From assembly GCA_017527155.1 (NCBI GenBank), contig JAFXQI010000042.1:1-64000 (forward strand): a stretch of 64,000 bases of DNA, written 5' to 3'. Of the stretch, positions 24,089 to 32,962 are shown piece by piece. Within the stretch, counting starts at the first letter, position 1; every line of letters begins with the position of its first letter. This DNA comes from Kiritimatiellia bacterium. GTDB lineage: Bacteria; Verrucomicrobiota; Kiritimatiellia; CAIQIC01; Lenti-01. The position numbers and the translations under genes were made by a program. Below the pieces are notes generated by a model. That model saw only the letters and a program-made list of their open reading frames with translations. It was not told the origin of the DNA and did not search any database.

Positions 24089-25000
24089 ATGGCAACTTCC
24101 CTTACCGATCCCTCCCTGGTGTTCGCGGCCAACAAGGCGCTGATCGCGGCGCATCCGGCCATCGCCAAGGTCTCGGAGTTCGCGACGGACTTCTCCTCCG
24201 ACGCGGTGCAGCCGGGCGACACGCTGAAGGTGTTGTTCTTCGACACCAACCCCGCCACGGCCTACGACGAGGTGAACAACAACTACGGCACCGTCAACGG
24301 CACGCTGGGCAACGTCTCGGTGACGTTCGACCACCGGGTCAAGAAGACCTACGCCTACAAACCCACCGACCACCTGAAGGTCAACCCCGCCGTCTGGAAG
24401 CGCCGGGGCGACGCGGCGGGCGTTTCCATCTCCCTCGCCATCGAAAGCGCGGTCTCCCTGGTCATCAACAAGACCAACATCCCCAAGACGGGGACGGGGT
24501 CGGCGGCCAACGAGAGCGTGCTTTCGAACATCACGAAGGCGAACCTGGCCAAGCTGCGCGCGGCGGCGGATGCGGCCGGCATCAACCCCGGACAGACGGT
24601 GCTGGTGCTGAATCCCTCCGCCTTTGCCGAGATGCTGGCGCTCTTCGACGCCAACATCTACGGCGGCACGGAAGCCATCCGCAACGGCGTGGTGCCCGGC
24701 CTCTACGGCTTCAAGTCCATCATGCAGCTCCCGCTGGACACGGCCGCCGCCGAGAAGCTCGTCGGCGCCCTGGTTCCTTCGGAAGCGCTGGGCATCGCCG
24801 GCCGCACCATCCCCGCGGACGACGTTGGCTCCGGCGCGGAATGCGGCTTCACCACCGACGAGGAAAGCGGCCTGACGATCGGCACCTACGCGTTCGTGGA
24901 CCACAACACCCGCGAGCACAAGTTCACGATGGAAGCGCTCTTCGGCGCCAAGCTCATCCAGCCCGAGAAGTGCGTCCGCCTGGTCAGCGCGGCGACCTGA
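24089..25000 (+). CDS. Major capsid protein
   Basis: A 303-residue capsid-sized protein directly after the protease/scaffold gene, with a strong ribosome site (AAAGGAAACGACA). The N-terminal MATSLTDPSLVFAANKALIA and the later LRAAADAAGINPGQTVLVLN and AIRNGVVPGLYGFKSIMQLP fit HK97-fold coat proteins; Mu T is 296 residues. No delta-domain is seen, consistent with a separate scaffold. It forms the icosahedral shell. Confidence 0.82.
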   Translation: MATSLTDPSLVFAANKALIAAHPAIAKVSEFATDFSSDAVQPGDTLKVLFFDTNPATAYDEVNNNYGTVNGTLGNVSVTFDHRVKKTYAYKPTDHLKVNPAVWKRRGDAAGVSISLAIESAVSLVINKTNIPKTGTGSAANESVLSNITKANLAKLRAAADAAGINPGQTVLVLNPSAFAEMLALFDANIYGGTEAIRNGVVPGLYGFKSIMQLPLDTAAAEKLVGALVPSEALGIAGRTIPADDVGSGAECGFTTDEESGLTIGTYAFVDHNTREHKFTMEALFGAKLIQPEKCVRLVSAAT

Positions 25001-25074
25001 CCGCACGGGGCGCGGCGGCGGCCCCGCCGCGCCCCATCCACCCCCTTATCCACCCCCACGACGGAGGCAACGAC

Positions 25075-25602
25075 ATGAAATGGTTCAAGATTCTTTCCGC
25101 GGCCCTGCTGGCGCTCTGCATCGCCCTTGCAACGGCATCCGCCGAGTGGGTGCGCGTGCATGTGCCGCAAGCGGGCCGCGGCGGTGAAATTTCCGAAGTC
25201 GGAAAAGTCGCCGCCATCGTTGGCACCGAGGAAGACGTGTGGGTGCAATACATCCGCCGCCACTGGACGACGGTGGAGCAGGTGACGACGAACGCGACCG
25301 TGGAGACGGAGTACCGCGTGCGGTGGAAGACGGGGAACACCACCAACACCGAATACTTCGCGTCCGCCTCCAATGCGGCCGTGCGCGTCGCCGCCATCCA
25401 GGCCAACACCAACCTGACGCTGTTGGGCGGCGGCTACACCACCAACTACACCACCAACGTCTACGCCATCGTGACCAACTGGGTTCCGGCGGTGGCGTCT
25501 GCGGAGACGAACACGCTCGACATCGGCGCCTTCGTTCTGCCGGGGGACATTCTGTTGGAAAAGAGCGATGTTTGTGACGCGGACGTGATCCTGGAGAAGT
25601 AG
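25075..25602 (+). CDS. Secreted protein of unknown function within the head operon
   Basis: The 175-residue product starts with a clear Sec signal peptide (MKWFKILSAALLALCIALAT, cleavage after ASA near residue 23) and then a Thr/Asn-rich beta region with ANTNLTLLGGGYTTNYTTNV. The C-terminal DILLEKSDVCDADVI resembles the mature N-terminus of the protease-bearing tail protein at 29625 (DILRRPDMCNVDVI). The ribosome site ACGGAGGCAACGAC is strong. An exported protein between capsid and head-completion genes is unusual; it may be a surface or periplasmic factor made late in infection. Confidence 0.6.
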   Translation: MKWFKILSAALLALCIALATASAEWVRVHVPQAGRGGEISEVGKVAAIVGTEEDVWVQYIRRHWTTVEQVTTNATVETEYRVRWKTGNTTNTEYFASASNAAVRVAAIQANTNLTLLGGGYTTNYTTNVYAIVTNWVPAVASAETNTLDIGAFVLPGDILLEKSDVCDADVILEK

Positions 25603-25605
25603 CCC

Positions 25606-26046
25606 ATGGCCTGGCGGAAACCCACGAAGGCGGATCTCGCCGGGACGCTCTCCCAGCAGGAGATCGACCTGTACCGGCAGAGCGCCGCGCCCGCCGGCGG
25701 CCGGGGCGATCCGGTGGCCGACCTGCTGGAGCGGACGGCGGAGATGGTCCGCGGCTACTGCCGCGCGAACCGTTCGCTGCGCGTCTCCGCCGTGGCCGGC
25801 ACCATCCCCGAATCGCTGGTTTCCCCGGCGATGGACTACGCTGCCTTCGACGTCCTGAAACGTTTCCCGACGCCCGTGTCCGAACCCCGCCAGAAGGCGC
25901 GGGACGCCGCGGTCGCCCTCTTCGAGCGCGTCGCCGACGGCGACTTCACCCCCGAGGACGCGGAAGGCGAAGGCGATGAGGAGTCCGCCCCGACCGTCGC
26001 CCGCCCCGTCTTCCTGGACCCCAAGCCCCCGAGGCTGCTGGACTGA
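25606..26046 (+). CDS. DUF1320-like head-tail connector protein (Mu gp36-like)
   Basis: The 146-residue protein opens KPTKADLAGTLSQQEIDLYR and continues with VADLLERTAEMVRGYCRANR and SPAMDYAAFDVLKRFPTPVS, the helical layout of DUF1320 proteins that follow the capsid gene in Mu-like phages and act as connector or adaptor. It starts 3 bp after the secreted-protein gene. The C-terminal acidic tail (EDAEGEGDEE) is an addition to the family core. Confidence 0.72.
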   Translation: MAWRKPTKADLAGTLSQQEIDLYRQSAAPAGGRGDPVADLLERTAEMVRGYCRANRSLRVSAVAGTIPESLVSPAMDYAAFDVLKRFPTPVSEPRQKARDAAVALFERVADGDFTPEDAEGEGDEESAPTVARPVFLDPKPPRLLD

Positions 26047-26050
26047 CGCC

Positions 26051-26848
26051 ATGCCCCCCCCCGCAGCCAGGCAAATCCTCCCGACCGCGAAGAGCGCGGC
26101 GGAAATCCGCGCGGACTACGACCTCGCGGTCCGCCAGCGGTCGTTCTTCTCGGCCCGGACGACCCAGGCGCGGTATCTCCGCCGGTTGCGGGACATGTGC
26201 GACGCCTTCTCCCAGGGCAACGTCTCCCAGGCCGACGCCGAAACCGCCCTGCGGGCGGAGCTGGACGACCTGGGCTACGATCCCGAAACCGGCGGCTTCC
26301 CCGGCGACGAGGGCATCCCGCCGGCGAAGCCCGGCGAACTCCGCGACCTCTCCAGCCATTGCCGGCTGGACCTCATCCTGCGCACCCAGCAGCAGCTTTC
26401 CGCCAACCTCGCCCGCAAGGCCGCGGCGGCGGCGGATCCCCTGGGCGCCTTCGAGCATCCCGCGTGGCGCCTGATCCGCATGGGCGCGCCGCTCAAGCCC
26501 CGCGACTGGCACGTCCGCTGGCAGGCCGCCTACGCCGCGTGCGGCGGCGAGGGCGCCCACCCGGCCGAGATGGTCGCGCTCAAGTCCTCCCCCATCTGGG
26601 CCGCCCTCGGCGAGTACGGCGAGGACTCCACCGGCAGCGACTGCCCGCCCTTCGCCTACAACTCCACCATGGACTGGCTGGACGTGGAGCGCGACGAGGC
26701 CGTCCGCCTCGGCCTGGTGGAGGCCGACGAGGTGCCCGCCGTCGACTTCGACGGTTCCCTCGGCGAAAGCGAAATCGCCTCCGCCCTGGACAACCTCTCC
26801 CCCGAAGACCTCGCCGCCCTCCAACAGGAGCTCGCCCAATGGCTGTGA
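26051..26848 (+). CDS. MuF-like minor head protein, displaced from its usual place
   Basis: The 265-residue product contains SSHCRLDLILRTQQQLSANL followed by FEHPAWRLIRMG and KPRDWHVRW, which resembles the C-terminal part of MuF/gp30 head morphogenesis proteins (an LDLI.DTQ helix, then an RW motif). In Mu, gp30 follows the portal; here it is found after capsid and DUF1320. The end overlaps the next gene by 10 bp. Family assignment is by eye and moderate. Confidence 0.5.
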   Translation: MPPPAARQILPTAKSAAEIRADYDLAVRQRSFFSARTTQARYLRRLRDMCDAFSQGNVSQADAETALRAELDDLGYDPETGGFPGDEGIPPAKPGELRDLSSHCRLDLILRTQQQLSANLARKAAAAADPLGAFEHPAWRLIRMGAPLKPRDWHVRWQAAYAACGGEGAHPAEMVALKSSPIWAALGEYGEDSTGSDCPPFAYNSTMDWLDVERDEAVRLGLVEADEVPAVDFDGSLGESEIASALDNLSPEDLAALQQELAQWL

Positions 26849-27468
26849 GCTTCCAGGTCGAATACAAACCCACCCCCGTCCTCGATCGGCTCATCCGCTC
26901 GCTCGGTCCCGACGGACGCCGCACCCTCGCCGTCGCCGGCGCCGCCGAAGCCGCCCGGAACACGCAGAAATACCTCCGCGGCCTCGCCGCCTCCCGCCAC
27001 GCCACCGCCGGCAAGCTCGGCGCCGCCCCCACCCAGGTCATCGGGCGCGCCGCCGCCGGGACCATCGCGCGCGAGGACTGCGTGGTGGTGCCCCATCCGC
27101 TCTTCAAGCGCGCGTTCGGCGATGTGACGATTGCGCCGCGCACCGCCCGCGCCCTCGCCATCCCCATGCACCGTGACGCCTACGGCCACGGCCCCCGCAC
27201 CATGTCCGGACTCTTTGTCTGGAAGCGCAACCGCAAGGCCGAAGGCCCCGAGGACAAGGGCGCCGCCTTCCTCGCCCGCTCCGTCGGCAAGGGCAAGAAC
27301 GCCCGCCTGGAACTGATGTACCTCCTCCACCGCGGGCGCATCCTCCAGCGGCAGGACCGTACCCTCCTCCCCTCCGACGAGGACACCGCCGCCGCCGCCA
27401 TGAAGGGCCTCTCCTCCCGCCTCAACACCATCCTCCGGGCCGTCGCGGCCCAGAAAGGCGCATCCTGA
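26839..27468 (+). CDS. Phage virion morphogenesis / tail-completion protein
   Basis: The 209-residue basic protein starts MAVSFQVEYKPTPVLDRLIR and has a central RAFGDVTIAPRTARALAIPM strand followed by a basic loop, as in phage virion-morphogenesis (gpG-type) and HK97 gp10-type neck proteins. The start lies 10 bp inside the preceding gene. Gene order (connector, morphogenesis, completion, tube) supports a neck role. Confidence 0.6.
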   Translation: MAVSFQVEYKPTPVLDRLIRSLGPDGRRTLAVAGAAEAARNTQKYLRGLAASRHATAGKLGAAPTQVIGRAAAGTIAREDCVVVPHPLFKRAFGDVTIAPRTARALAIPMHRDAYGHGPRTMSGLFVWKRNRKAEGPEDKGAAFLARSVGKGKNARLELMYLLHRGRILQRQDRTLLPSDEDTAAAAMKGLSSRLNTILRAVAAQKGAS

Positions 27469-27470
27469 GC

Positions 27471-27932
27471 ATGCCCGCCACCCGCCCCAGCCTCACCCAG
27501 ACCGCCCAGGCCAATATCCGCCGCCAGCTCCTGGAACACCCCGCCACCGCCCAGTTCTTCCGCGGCATGGGCGAGCGCATCATCGCCGCCGATCCGGGCG
27601 CCCTCCTCGCCACCCTCGCCGAAACCATCGCCGGCCTCTCCCTCGGCATCCTCATCGAAATCGTCGGCGGCCCCGCCCCCGGCTGGGGAGAGGAAATGTG
27701 GGATGCCGACATCACCATCTTCGAGAACCCCGTCCTCAACCGCGCCGGCAACTGGGACGGCAAGAGCGCCGATGTCGTCCTCGACGCCGTCCTCCGCTGC
27801 TTCGCCGACTGCGGCGCCTTCGTCCCCGGACCCGTCGAGCAGCTTCCCGGCACCGAGCGCACCGGCTGGATCGTCCACGGCAAAACCACCGTCGCCATGC
27901 TCGAAAACCCCAACCCCGGCGGCGCCTGCTGA
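27471..27932 (+). CDS. Hypothetical neck/tail-terminator protein
   Basis: 153 residues with an N-terminal helix (QTAQANIRRQLLEHPATAQF) and a C-terminal mixed part (ITIFENPVLNRAGNWDGKSA, GWIVHGKTTVAMLENP). It starts 2 bp after the morphogenesis gene and precedes the tail-tube gene, where tail-terminator proteins usually lie. I do not recognise the family, so the role rests on place. Confidence 0.5.
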   Translation: MPATRPSLTQTAQANIRRQLLEHPATAQFFRGMGERIIAADPGALLATLAETIAGLSLGILIEIVGGPAPGWGEEMWDADITIFENPVLNRAGNWDGKSADVVLDAVLRCFADCGAFVPGPVEQLPGTERTGWIVHGKTTVAMLENPNPGGAC

Positions 27933-27962
27933 CCCTTTGGAAAGTAAACGAAAGGAAAACCC

Positions 27963-29039
27963 ATGAGCATATCCAGACATTCCGCCATCCGCCGAGGCCC
28001 CGCCATCCTCGAATTCTCCTGGCGGACCAAAAGCGGAACCCAGTGGACCACCCACACCTACCGCGTCCGGACGCAGGGCGACGTCGTCTTCACCCCCGAA
28101 ACGCGCACCTTCGACATCCCGAGCTCCGAACTCGGCACCATCGACCGCCGCGCGAGCGAAAAGCTGGCCACCTGCACCTTCACCCCCGTGGGCGTGGTGG
28201 ATGCCGACGGCATCTCCATCCTCTGGCCCCACCTCGCCAAGTGGCCGGGGCAGAGTTTGTTCGGCGCGAGGGACGTGACGCTTTGCGTCTGGCCGGTGGC
28301 GGGGGCGGACGCATCCTCGAACGACAACTCCTTCATCATCATGGAGAACGTCGCCGTCACGAAGATGCCGTCGATTACCCTCTCGCCCACCAAGACCGCC
28401 ATCGGCCAGGTCGAGGTCCGCGGCATTCTGTCCGACGACCACATTTGGGGTTGCGACACCCATTGGCACATGACCGACGAAAGCGCCCCGACGCTGGCCG
28501 CTCTCGATCCGGCGAGCATCATCACGGCCCCGGCAACCCTCGCGTGGGGCGGCTGGGACAACATCCGCACGAAGGACGGCGTGACCATCGAGTTCGACAT
28601 GGAGACGCAGGACGAGGAGGAGGACGAAGCCGGCATCTACGACATCACGCTCGTCGATCTCAAGGCCCGTGCCCACTTCACGCCCGTCGCGGGCTGGGAC
28701 ATGGACGATCTCTACGACCGCCTCCACAACCAAGACGACCTCTACCGCGGCGGCAGGGTCTTCCGCGCGGACGTCACGGCGACCAGCAAGGAGCCGGGCG
28801 GGCTGATCGTCAACCTCTACGGCTGCTCCCTGCTCACGATGCCGATGACCTACGGGGCGACGAGCCCCCGCCTCGGCGAACTGACCCTCGAAGGCCTCCG
28901 CGGCACCGGCAATGCCATCGCCGCCATCACCCTCGCCACCGCCCAGACCGCCTCGCCCCGCTCCACCTCCGCCGCCACCCCCGGCGACGGGGAGGGCGGC
29001 GGCGACGGCGAGGGCGACGGCGAAGGCACCGGCACCTGA
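27963..29039 (+). CDS. Putative major tail (tube) protein
   Basis: The 358-residue, beta-rich protein lies between neck and tape-measure genes. The ribosome site ACGAAAGGAAAACCC is strong, as for an abundant protein. Segments such as TFDIPSSELGTIDRRASEKL and IGQVEVRGILSDDHIWGCDT look like the beta sandwich/barrel of tail-tube subunits. A Gly/Asp/Glu low-complexity tail (GDGEGGGDGEGDGEG) closes it. No tail-sheath gene is present, so a non-contractile tail is likely. Confidence 0.6.
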   Translation: MSISRHSAIRRGPAILEFSWRTKSGTQWTTHTYRVRTQGDVVFTPETRTFDIPSSELGTIDRRASEKLATCTFTPVGVVDADGISILWPHLAKWPGQSLFGARDVTLCVWPVAGADASSNDNSFIIMENVAVTKMPSITLSPTKTAIGQVEVRGILSDDHIWGCDTHWHMTDESAPTLAALDPASIITAPATLAWGGWDNIRTKDGVTIEFDMETQDEEEDEAGIYDITLVDLKARAHFTPVAGWDMDDLYDRLHNQDDLYRGGRVFRADVTATSKEPGGLIVNLYGCSLLTMPMTYGATSPRLGELTLEGLRGTGNAIAAITLATAQTASPRSTSAATPGDGEGGGDGEGDGEGTGT

Positions 29040-29065
29040 CCACCTGACCAGGCGAAGGAGAGGCC

Positions 29066-29641
29066 ATGCGCATCGAGCTGATCACCGCGACCTACGACGG
29101 CACCGAGGGCCACACGCGCGCCGACGCGGCGCGCCTCGTCCTCGCCGGGACGGACGGCGCCGTCGGCGACCACTACGCCCCGGCCAGCGGCGTCGAGGGC
29201 GAAGCGGACGTGGAGGTGCAGGAAAGCAAGCCCATCGGCGCGGCGCACCGCCGGCTCTTCATGCGCGGCAACCAGGCCAACGGCCTCTCCTTCACGGTCA
29301 AGCCCAAGTACGCCTCCCTGGCCGCGGCCGCCATCGGCGCGATCGTCCTGCGCGGCCGCGCCGGGGCCACCGGCCAGCTCGTCATCACTCCGGGACCCGG
29401 CGCCGTCCCGGAGGAGGACGACGGCCAGGAAGAGGAAACCACGCCCGGGGAGGAACCCACCCCCACCCAGGAACAGACCCCGGAACCGGACCCCGTCCCG
29501 CCCGCCCCCGCCCTCGTCTATCCCGACGAGGAGGTCGATGGCACCCCCGTATTCACCGGCGACCGGGAGGCCGTAATCCGGCGCGTCCGGACCAAGCAGA
29601 TCGGCGTCACCGTGGAGGCCAAGTATGACATCGAGTGGTAG
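29066..29641 (+). CDS. Hypothetical tail protein with Pro/Glu-rich linker
   Basis: 191 residues. A beta-rich N-terminal domain (MRIELITATYDGTEGHTRAD) and a short C-terminal beta part (AVIRRVRTKQIGVTVEAKYD) are joined by an acidic Pro/Thr/Glu linker at about residues 112-152. It overlaps the next gene by 17 bp. No family recognised; tail association is from context. Confidence 0.5.
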   Translation: MRIELITATYDGTEGHTRADAARLVLAGTDGAVGDHYAPASGVEGEADVEVQESKPIGAAHRRLFMRGNQANGLSFTVKPKYASLAAAAIGAIVLRGRAGATGQLVITPGPGAVPEEDDGQEEETTPGEEPTPTQEQTPEPDPVPPAPALVYPDEEVDGTPVFTGDREAVIRRVRTKQIGVTVEAKYDIEW

Positions 29642-31628
29642 CCGCATCTTCCTTGCAACCGCCTTGCTGGCCCTGTGCATCGTCCCGGCCAGCCCGGCGG
29701 CCGCGCCCGCATTCCGCGGACGCGACATCCTGCGCCGCCCCGACATGTGCAACGTGGACGTCATCGACACCGTCTCCTGGTATGCCAACGAATCCGTCCG
29801 CCTCTCCATCGAGCCCTGGCGCTGCGGCGAGCGCATCCCCATCCCCGGCGACGCCACCGCCCTCTGGATCGTCGCCGACGAAGGCGGCACCAACTGGATC
29901 GTCCGCTACGCCGCCGCCGTCACCTCCACCAACCTCCTCTTCGAGCTCGCCCCCGGAGAAGGCGCCCTCCCTTCCGGCCACGACTACTCCGGCTTCGTCG
30001 ATCTCATGCGCGGCACCAACGTCCTCGGCGTCGTCGACCGCTTCGAGGTCGCCTGCATCACCAGCGCCTACGGCACCTCCGCCATCTCCCCCGCCGCCGG
30101 CACCTGGGAAGGCATCGCCGCCGCCGTCACCTCCAACGCCGCCGCCATCGGCGAGCTCCGCGCCGCCACCAACGCCGTCAACCAGGCCGCCCTCGACGCC
30201 ATCGACGAACGCATCGACAGCCTCTGGGCCGAGTGCAAGGGCGGCTGGCGCTGGCCCGACTACTTCACCATCGACGCCGTCACCGCCGGTGCCAGCGACG
30301 GCGCCTTCACCAACGCCTTCAGCTCCACCAACACCGAGCACAACGTTGTCATCGGTTCCGGCGTCCAGTCCATCTACAAGGGCTGGCGCTTCGACACCAC
30401 CATCCTCCGCACGCGCGACTTCGGCGTCGGAATCGTCTTCTCCGACGACGCTTCCGGCGATTCCTCCCTCCTCCCCCTCGACTATTCCGGTGGCAACGTC
30501 CGCTTTCCCGATGACTCCGACTTCGATGCCCTCGACCGCCTCGATGACGCGGCCATGCACGCCGCCATTGACCGCCCCGTCACCGCCACCCTCGGCACCC
30601 GCGTCCTAATCACCAACCTCGTCTGGAACGGCTCCGCCCAGCGCCGCACCTCCTCCTGGAACATCTTCATCTCCCCGGCCCCGGGCTCCCTCCTCGCGGA
30701 CCTCTGGGACCACGTCCTCGCCACCGCCAGCAACCGCGCCGCCGCGCCCTGGGACAAGGCCCTGCGGGTCTGGCCATCCGGTACCGGCGACGCCCACGAC
30801 ACCCAGGCCCACCCGCCCGTGGCCTGGAACACCAAGTTCTTCGCCTACGGCCTCGCCGACTTCTCCGCCGTCTCCTACTGGGCGGAGGGAGCCAATGCGC
30901 CCGGCGGCCCCGGATGGCCATCCGGAACCTACCGCCCCGTCACGATGGTCACACCCCGCCACGGCATCGTCGCCGACCACTGGAAACCCGCCACCGGCTC
31001 CAACGTCCTCTGGCTTGGCCGCTCCGGCACCATCATCACCAACAAGGTCAAGGCCTACGCCAACCTCCGCGGCGACCTCACCGTCGCCCGCCTGGACCAC
31101 CCCGTGGATACCAACGAAATCACGCCCGCGGCCCTCTTCCGGCAGAACCTCGGCGTCGCCCCCTACCTCTGCGGAGACTCCAACAACGTCCCCGGATTCT
31201 ATCGTGCCGGCAATGACGGAACCTGGGGTGTCCCCGTCCTCCCCTTCAATGCCGCCGAATACAGCGGACTCGCCTGGTGGCGCCCCGGCTGCCTCGTCCG
31301 CGGAAATCCCGAACTCCACGAAGAGTTCTTCGACAACATCCAGGACAACTCCCTTCCCCAACGAAAAGTCACCGCCATGGGCGGCGACTCCGGCAGCCCC
31401 ACCTTCGTCCTCGTCCCCGGCTGCGCCCCGCCCGTCCTCCTCGGCTGCTACCACTATTCCACCGTCACCAACCGCAACTACGCCTACGGCGGCGGCCCCA
31501 TCCCCTACGCCGAAGAAGTCAACGACGCCATCGCCGCCTGGGGCGACCCCGAACGCGCCGCCGCCATCGACTTCGGTGCCCTCGGCTACCCCAACTACAA
31601 CACCAACAACCTCCCGCCCGGACCATGA
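29625..31628 (+). CDS. Exported phage tail-type protein with a trypsin-like protease domain
   Basis: The 667-residue protein starts with a Sec signal (RIFLATALLALCIVPASPAA). Residues about 45-150 are beta-rich and resemble the N-terminal domain of baseplate upper (BppU-type) proteins, then a helical stretch (about 160-205). The C-terminal part carries a full chymotrypsin-fold triad: His446 in MVTPRHGIVADHW, Asp484 in GDLTVARLD, and Ser589 in MGGDSGSP. Start ATG 29625 has GGAGG upstream. An exported serine protease from a phage structural operon is very unusual. It may cleave host or rival surface proteins, or be carried on the tail. Confidence 0.75.
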   Translation: MTSSGSRIFLATALLALCIVPASPAAAPAFRGRDILRRPDMCNVDVIDTVSWYANESVRLSIEPWRCGERIPIPGDATALWIVADEGGTNWIVRYAAAVTSTNLLFELAPGEGALPSGHDYSGFVDLMRGTNVLGVVDRFEVACITSAYGTSAISPAAGTWEGIAAAVTSNAAAIGELRAATNAVNQAALDAIDERIDSLWAECKGGWRWPDYFTIDAVTAGASDGAFTNAFSSTNTEHNVVIGSGVQSIYKGWRFDTTILRTRDFGVGIVFSDDASGDSSLLPLDYSGGNVRFPDDSDFDALDRLDDAAMHAAIDRPVTATLGTRVLITNLVWNGSAQRRTSSWNIFISPAPGSLLADLWDHVLATASNRAAAPWDKALRVWPSGTGDAHDTQAHPPVAWNTKFFAYGLADFSAVSYWAEGANAPGGPGWPSGTYRPVTMVTPRHGIVADHWKPATGSNVLWLGRSGTIITNKVKAYANLRGDLTVARLDHPVDTNEITPAALFRQNLGVAPYLCGDSNNVPGFYRAGNDGTWGVPVLPFNAAEYSGLAWWRPGCLVRGNPELHEEFFDNIQDNSLPQRKVTAMGGDSGSPTFVLVPGCAPPVLLGCYHYSTVTNRNYAYGGGPIPYAEEVNDAIAAWGDPERAAAIDFGALGYPNYNTNNLPPGP

Positions 31629-31648
31629 ACCAGAAAGGACCCCAATCC

Positions 31649-32176
31649 ATGAAACACGCCCTCACCCTCCTCCTCTGCCTGGCCCTCGCCCAATGCGGCC
31701 TGAGCCGCGCATGGGCCGACGCCGTAACCCTCCCCGAAGCCCCGCCCCCCGCCGTCGAGCCCGGCGGTCCGGACACCTCCGACTTCGCCGCCTCCGCGCC
31801 GATCGGCACCGACCTCGCCATGCTCTGCCACGTCCCCGCCGACGGCAGCGTGCCCTACACCCTCACGCCAGCCGCCACCCCCGCTTCCCCCTTGACCCTC
31901 CAGGCCGGGACCGGCGCCGACACCCGCCTCGGCGTGGACGTCGCCGGCATCCAATCGCAAGCCGACCGCGAAGGCTGGGGATGGCAGGAGTGGACCATCT
32001 GCGGCATCTGCATCGCCGCCGTGGCCGCTGCCTCCGTCTTCATCGTGCAGGCCACCCAAGCCGGCGACCACACGTCCGGCGACGACTCCTCGACCCGCTA
32101 CAACATCGGCGTCGGCGGCGAGGGCAACTCCGTCTCCGTCCGTATCGATTCCCCGTCCAGCGAGCATCGTCCATGA
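31649..32176 (+). CDS. Exported, membrane-anchored phage protein
   Basis: 175 residues: a Sec signal (MKHALTLLLCLALAQCGLSR, cleavage likely after AWA), a Pro-rich mature part, a transmembrane segment (WTICGICIAAVAAASVFIVQ, about residues 117-136) and a Ser/Asp-rich tail. Ribosome site AAAGGACCCCAATCC. It overlaps the next membrane gene by 4 bp. The pair could be lysis or envelope proteins; no family recognised. Confidence 0.55.
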   Translation: MKHALTLLLCLALAQCGLSRAWADAVTLPEAPPPAVEPGGPDTSDFAASAPIGTDLAMLCHVPADGSVPYTLTPAATPASPLTLQAGTGADTRLGVDVAGIQSQADREGWGWQEWTICGICIAAVAAASVFIVQATQAGDHTSGDDSSTRYNIGVGGEGNSVSVRIDSPSSEHRP

Positions 32177-32604
32177 GGTTCATCATGCGCATCGTTTCCT
32201 CCATCTGCCGCCTCGGCGCCGCCATCGCCGAACTCTTCCTCCTCCGCGCCAAGCGCAAACCCGCCGCCGATGCCCAGGCCGCCGCCACCGACGCCCGCGA
32301 AGCCGTCGCCCGGCACGACGAAGACGCCGTCAACACCGCCATCGAGAACGCCCGCCTCCGCCGCGCCGCCCGCCGACGGTCCGGCTTCTTCGCCATCGAG
32401 ATCGTCGCCGCCATCCTCCTCCTCGCCCTTTGCCTGGCCTTCGGCTGCGTCCGCACCCGCACCCGCACCCTCGTCATCCCCGCCGACCGCCACGTCGTCC
32501 ACTTCGTCCACGAAGGCGTCGAAGGCTGGTTCGTCCCCGACGCCACCATGGCAGACCTCGTCGAGTCCTACGTCCTGGACTCCCCAAACCCGAAAGGAGA
32601 ATGA
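32173..32604 (+). CDS. Membrane protein, possible lysis-associated protein
   Basis: 143 residues: a basic amphipathic N-terminus, an Ala/Arg/Asp-rich helical stretch (residues 30-70), one transmembrane segment (FFAIEIVAAILLLALCLAFG) and an outward beta part (HVVHFVHEGVEGWFVPDATM). Size and topology recall spanin-type lysis proteins but no signature is present. The ATG overlaps the upstream stop as ATGA. Confidence 0.5.
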   Translation: MRFIMRIVSSICRLGAAIAELFLLRAKRKPAADAQAAATDAREAVARHDEDAVNTAIENARLRRAARRRSGFFAIEIVAAILLLALCLAFGCVRTRTRTLVIPADRHVVHFVHEGVEGWFVPDATMADLVESYVLDSPNPKGE

Positions 32605-32608
32605 CCCC

Positions 32609-32962
32609 GTGAAAGCCCTCTTCATCCGCCTTGCAACCTGGCTGAAAAGCCTTTTCCAGACCCGGACCAAACGCCTCTTCGTCCTCGCCTGGAAGGCCGC
32701 CACCGACACCGCCCTCGACCGCCTCAACGACCCCGACCTCCAGCAAGCCGCCCTCGTCTGCGTGCAGGCCGCCGCCGCCAAGGCCCTCCGCGGCGACGAC
32801 GCCTGGGACGAAGCCTGGGCCTCCTTCCGCGCCCATGCCCTCGCCGCCGGCAAGGACTGGGGCCGCTCCACCCTCGAAACCATCCTCCAAGTCACCTACT
32901 CCCGCTTCAAGGACTCCCTCCTCCCCGCCGACAACGCCACCACCGTCTCCACCCTCCCATGA
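32609..32962 (+). CDS. Hypothetical helical phage protein
   Basis: 117 residues from a GTG start that has GAAAGGAGA about 10 bp upstream. An amphipathic basic N-terminal helix (KALFIRLATWLKSLFQTRTK) is followed by two or three helices. It ends on an ATGA overlap with the tape-measure gene, so it is part of the tail operon; tail-assembly chaperones occupy this slot in many phages, but no frameshift signal was seen. Confidence 0.5.
   Translation: MKALFIRLATWLKSLFQTRTKRLFVLAWKAATDTALDRLNDPDLQQAALVCVQAAAAKALRGDDAWDEAWASFRAHALAAGKDWGRSTLETILQVTYSRFKDSLLPADNATTVSTLP

Noticed and set aside
32601-32612. ATG at 32601 as start of the gene before the tape measure
   Set aside because: That frame ends after three codons; the GTG at 32609 opens the real frame.
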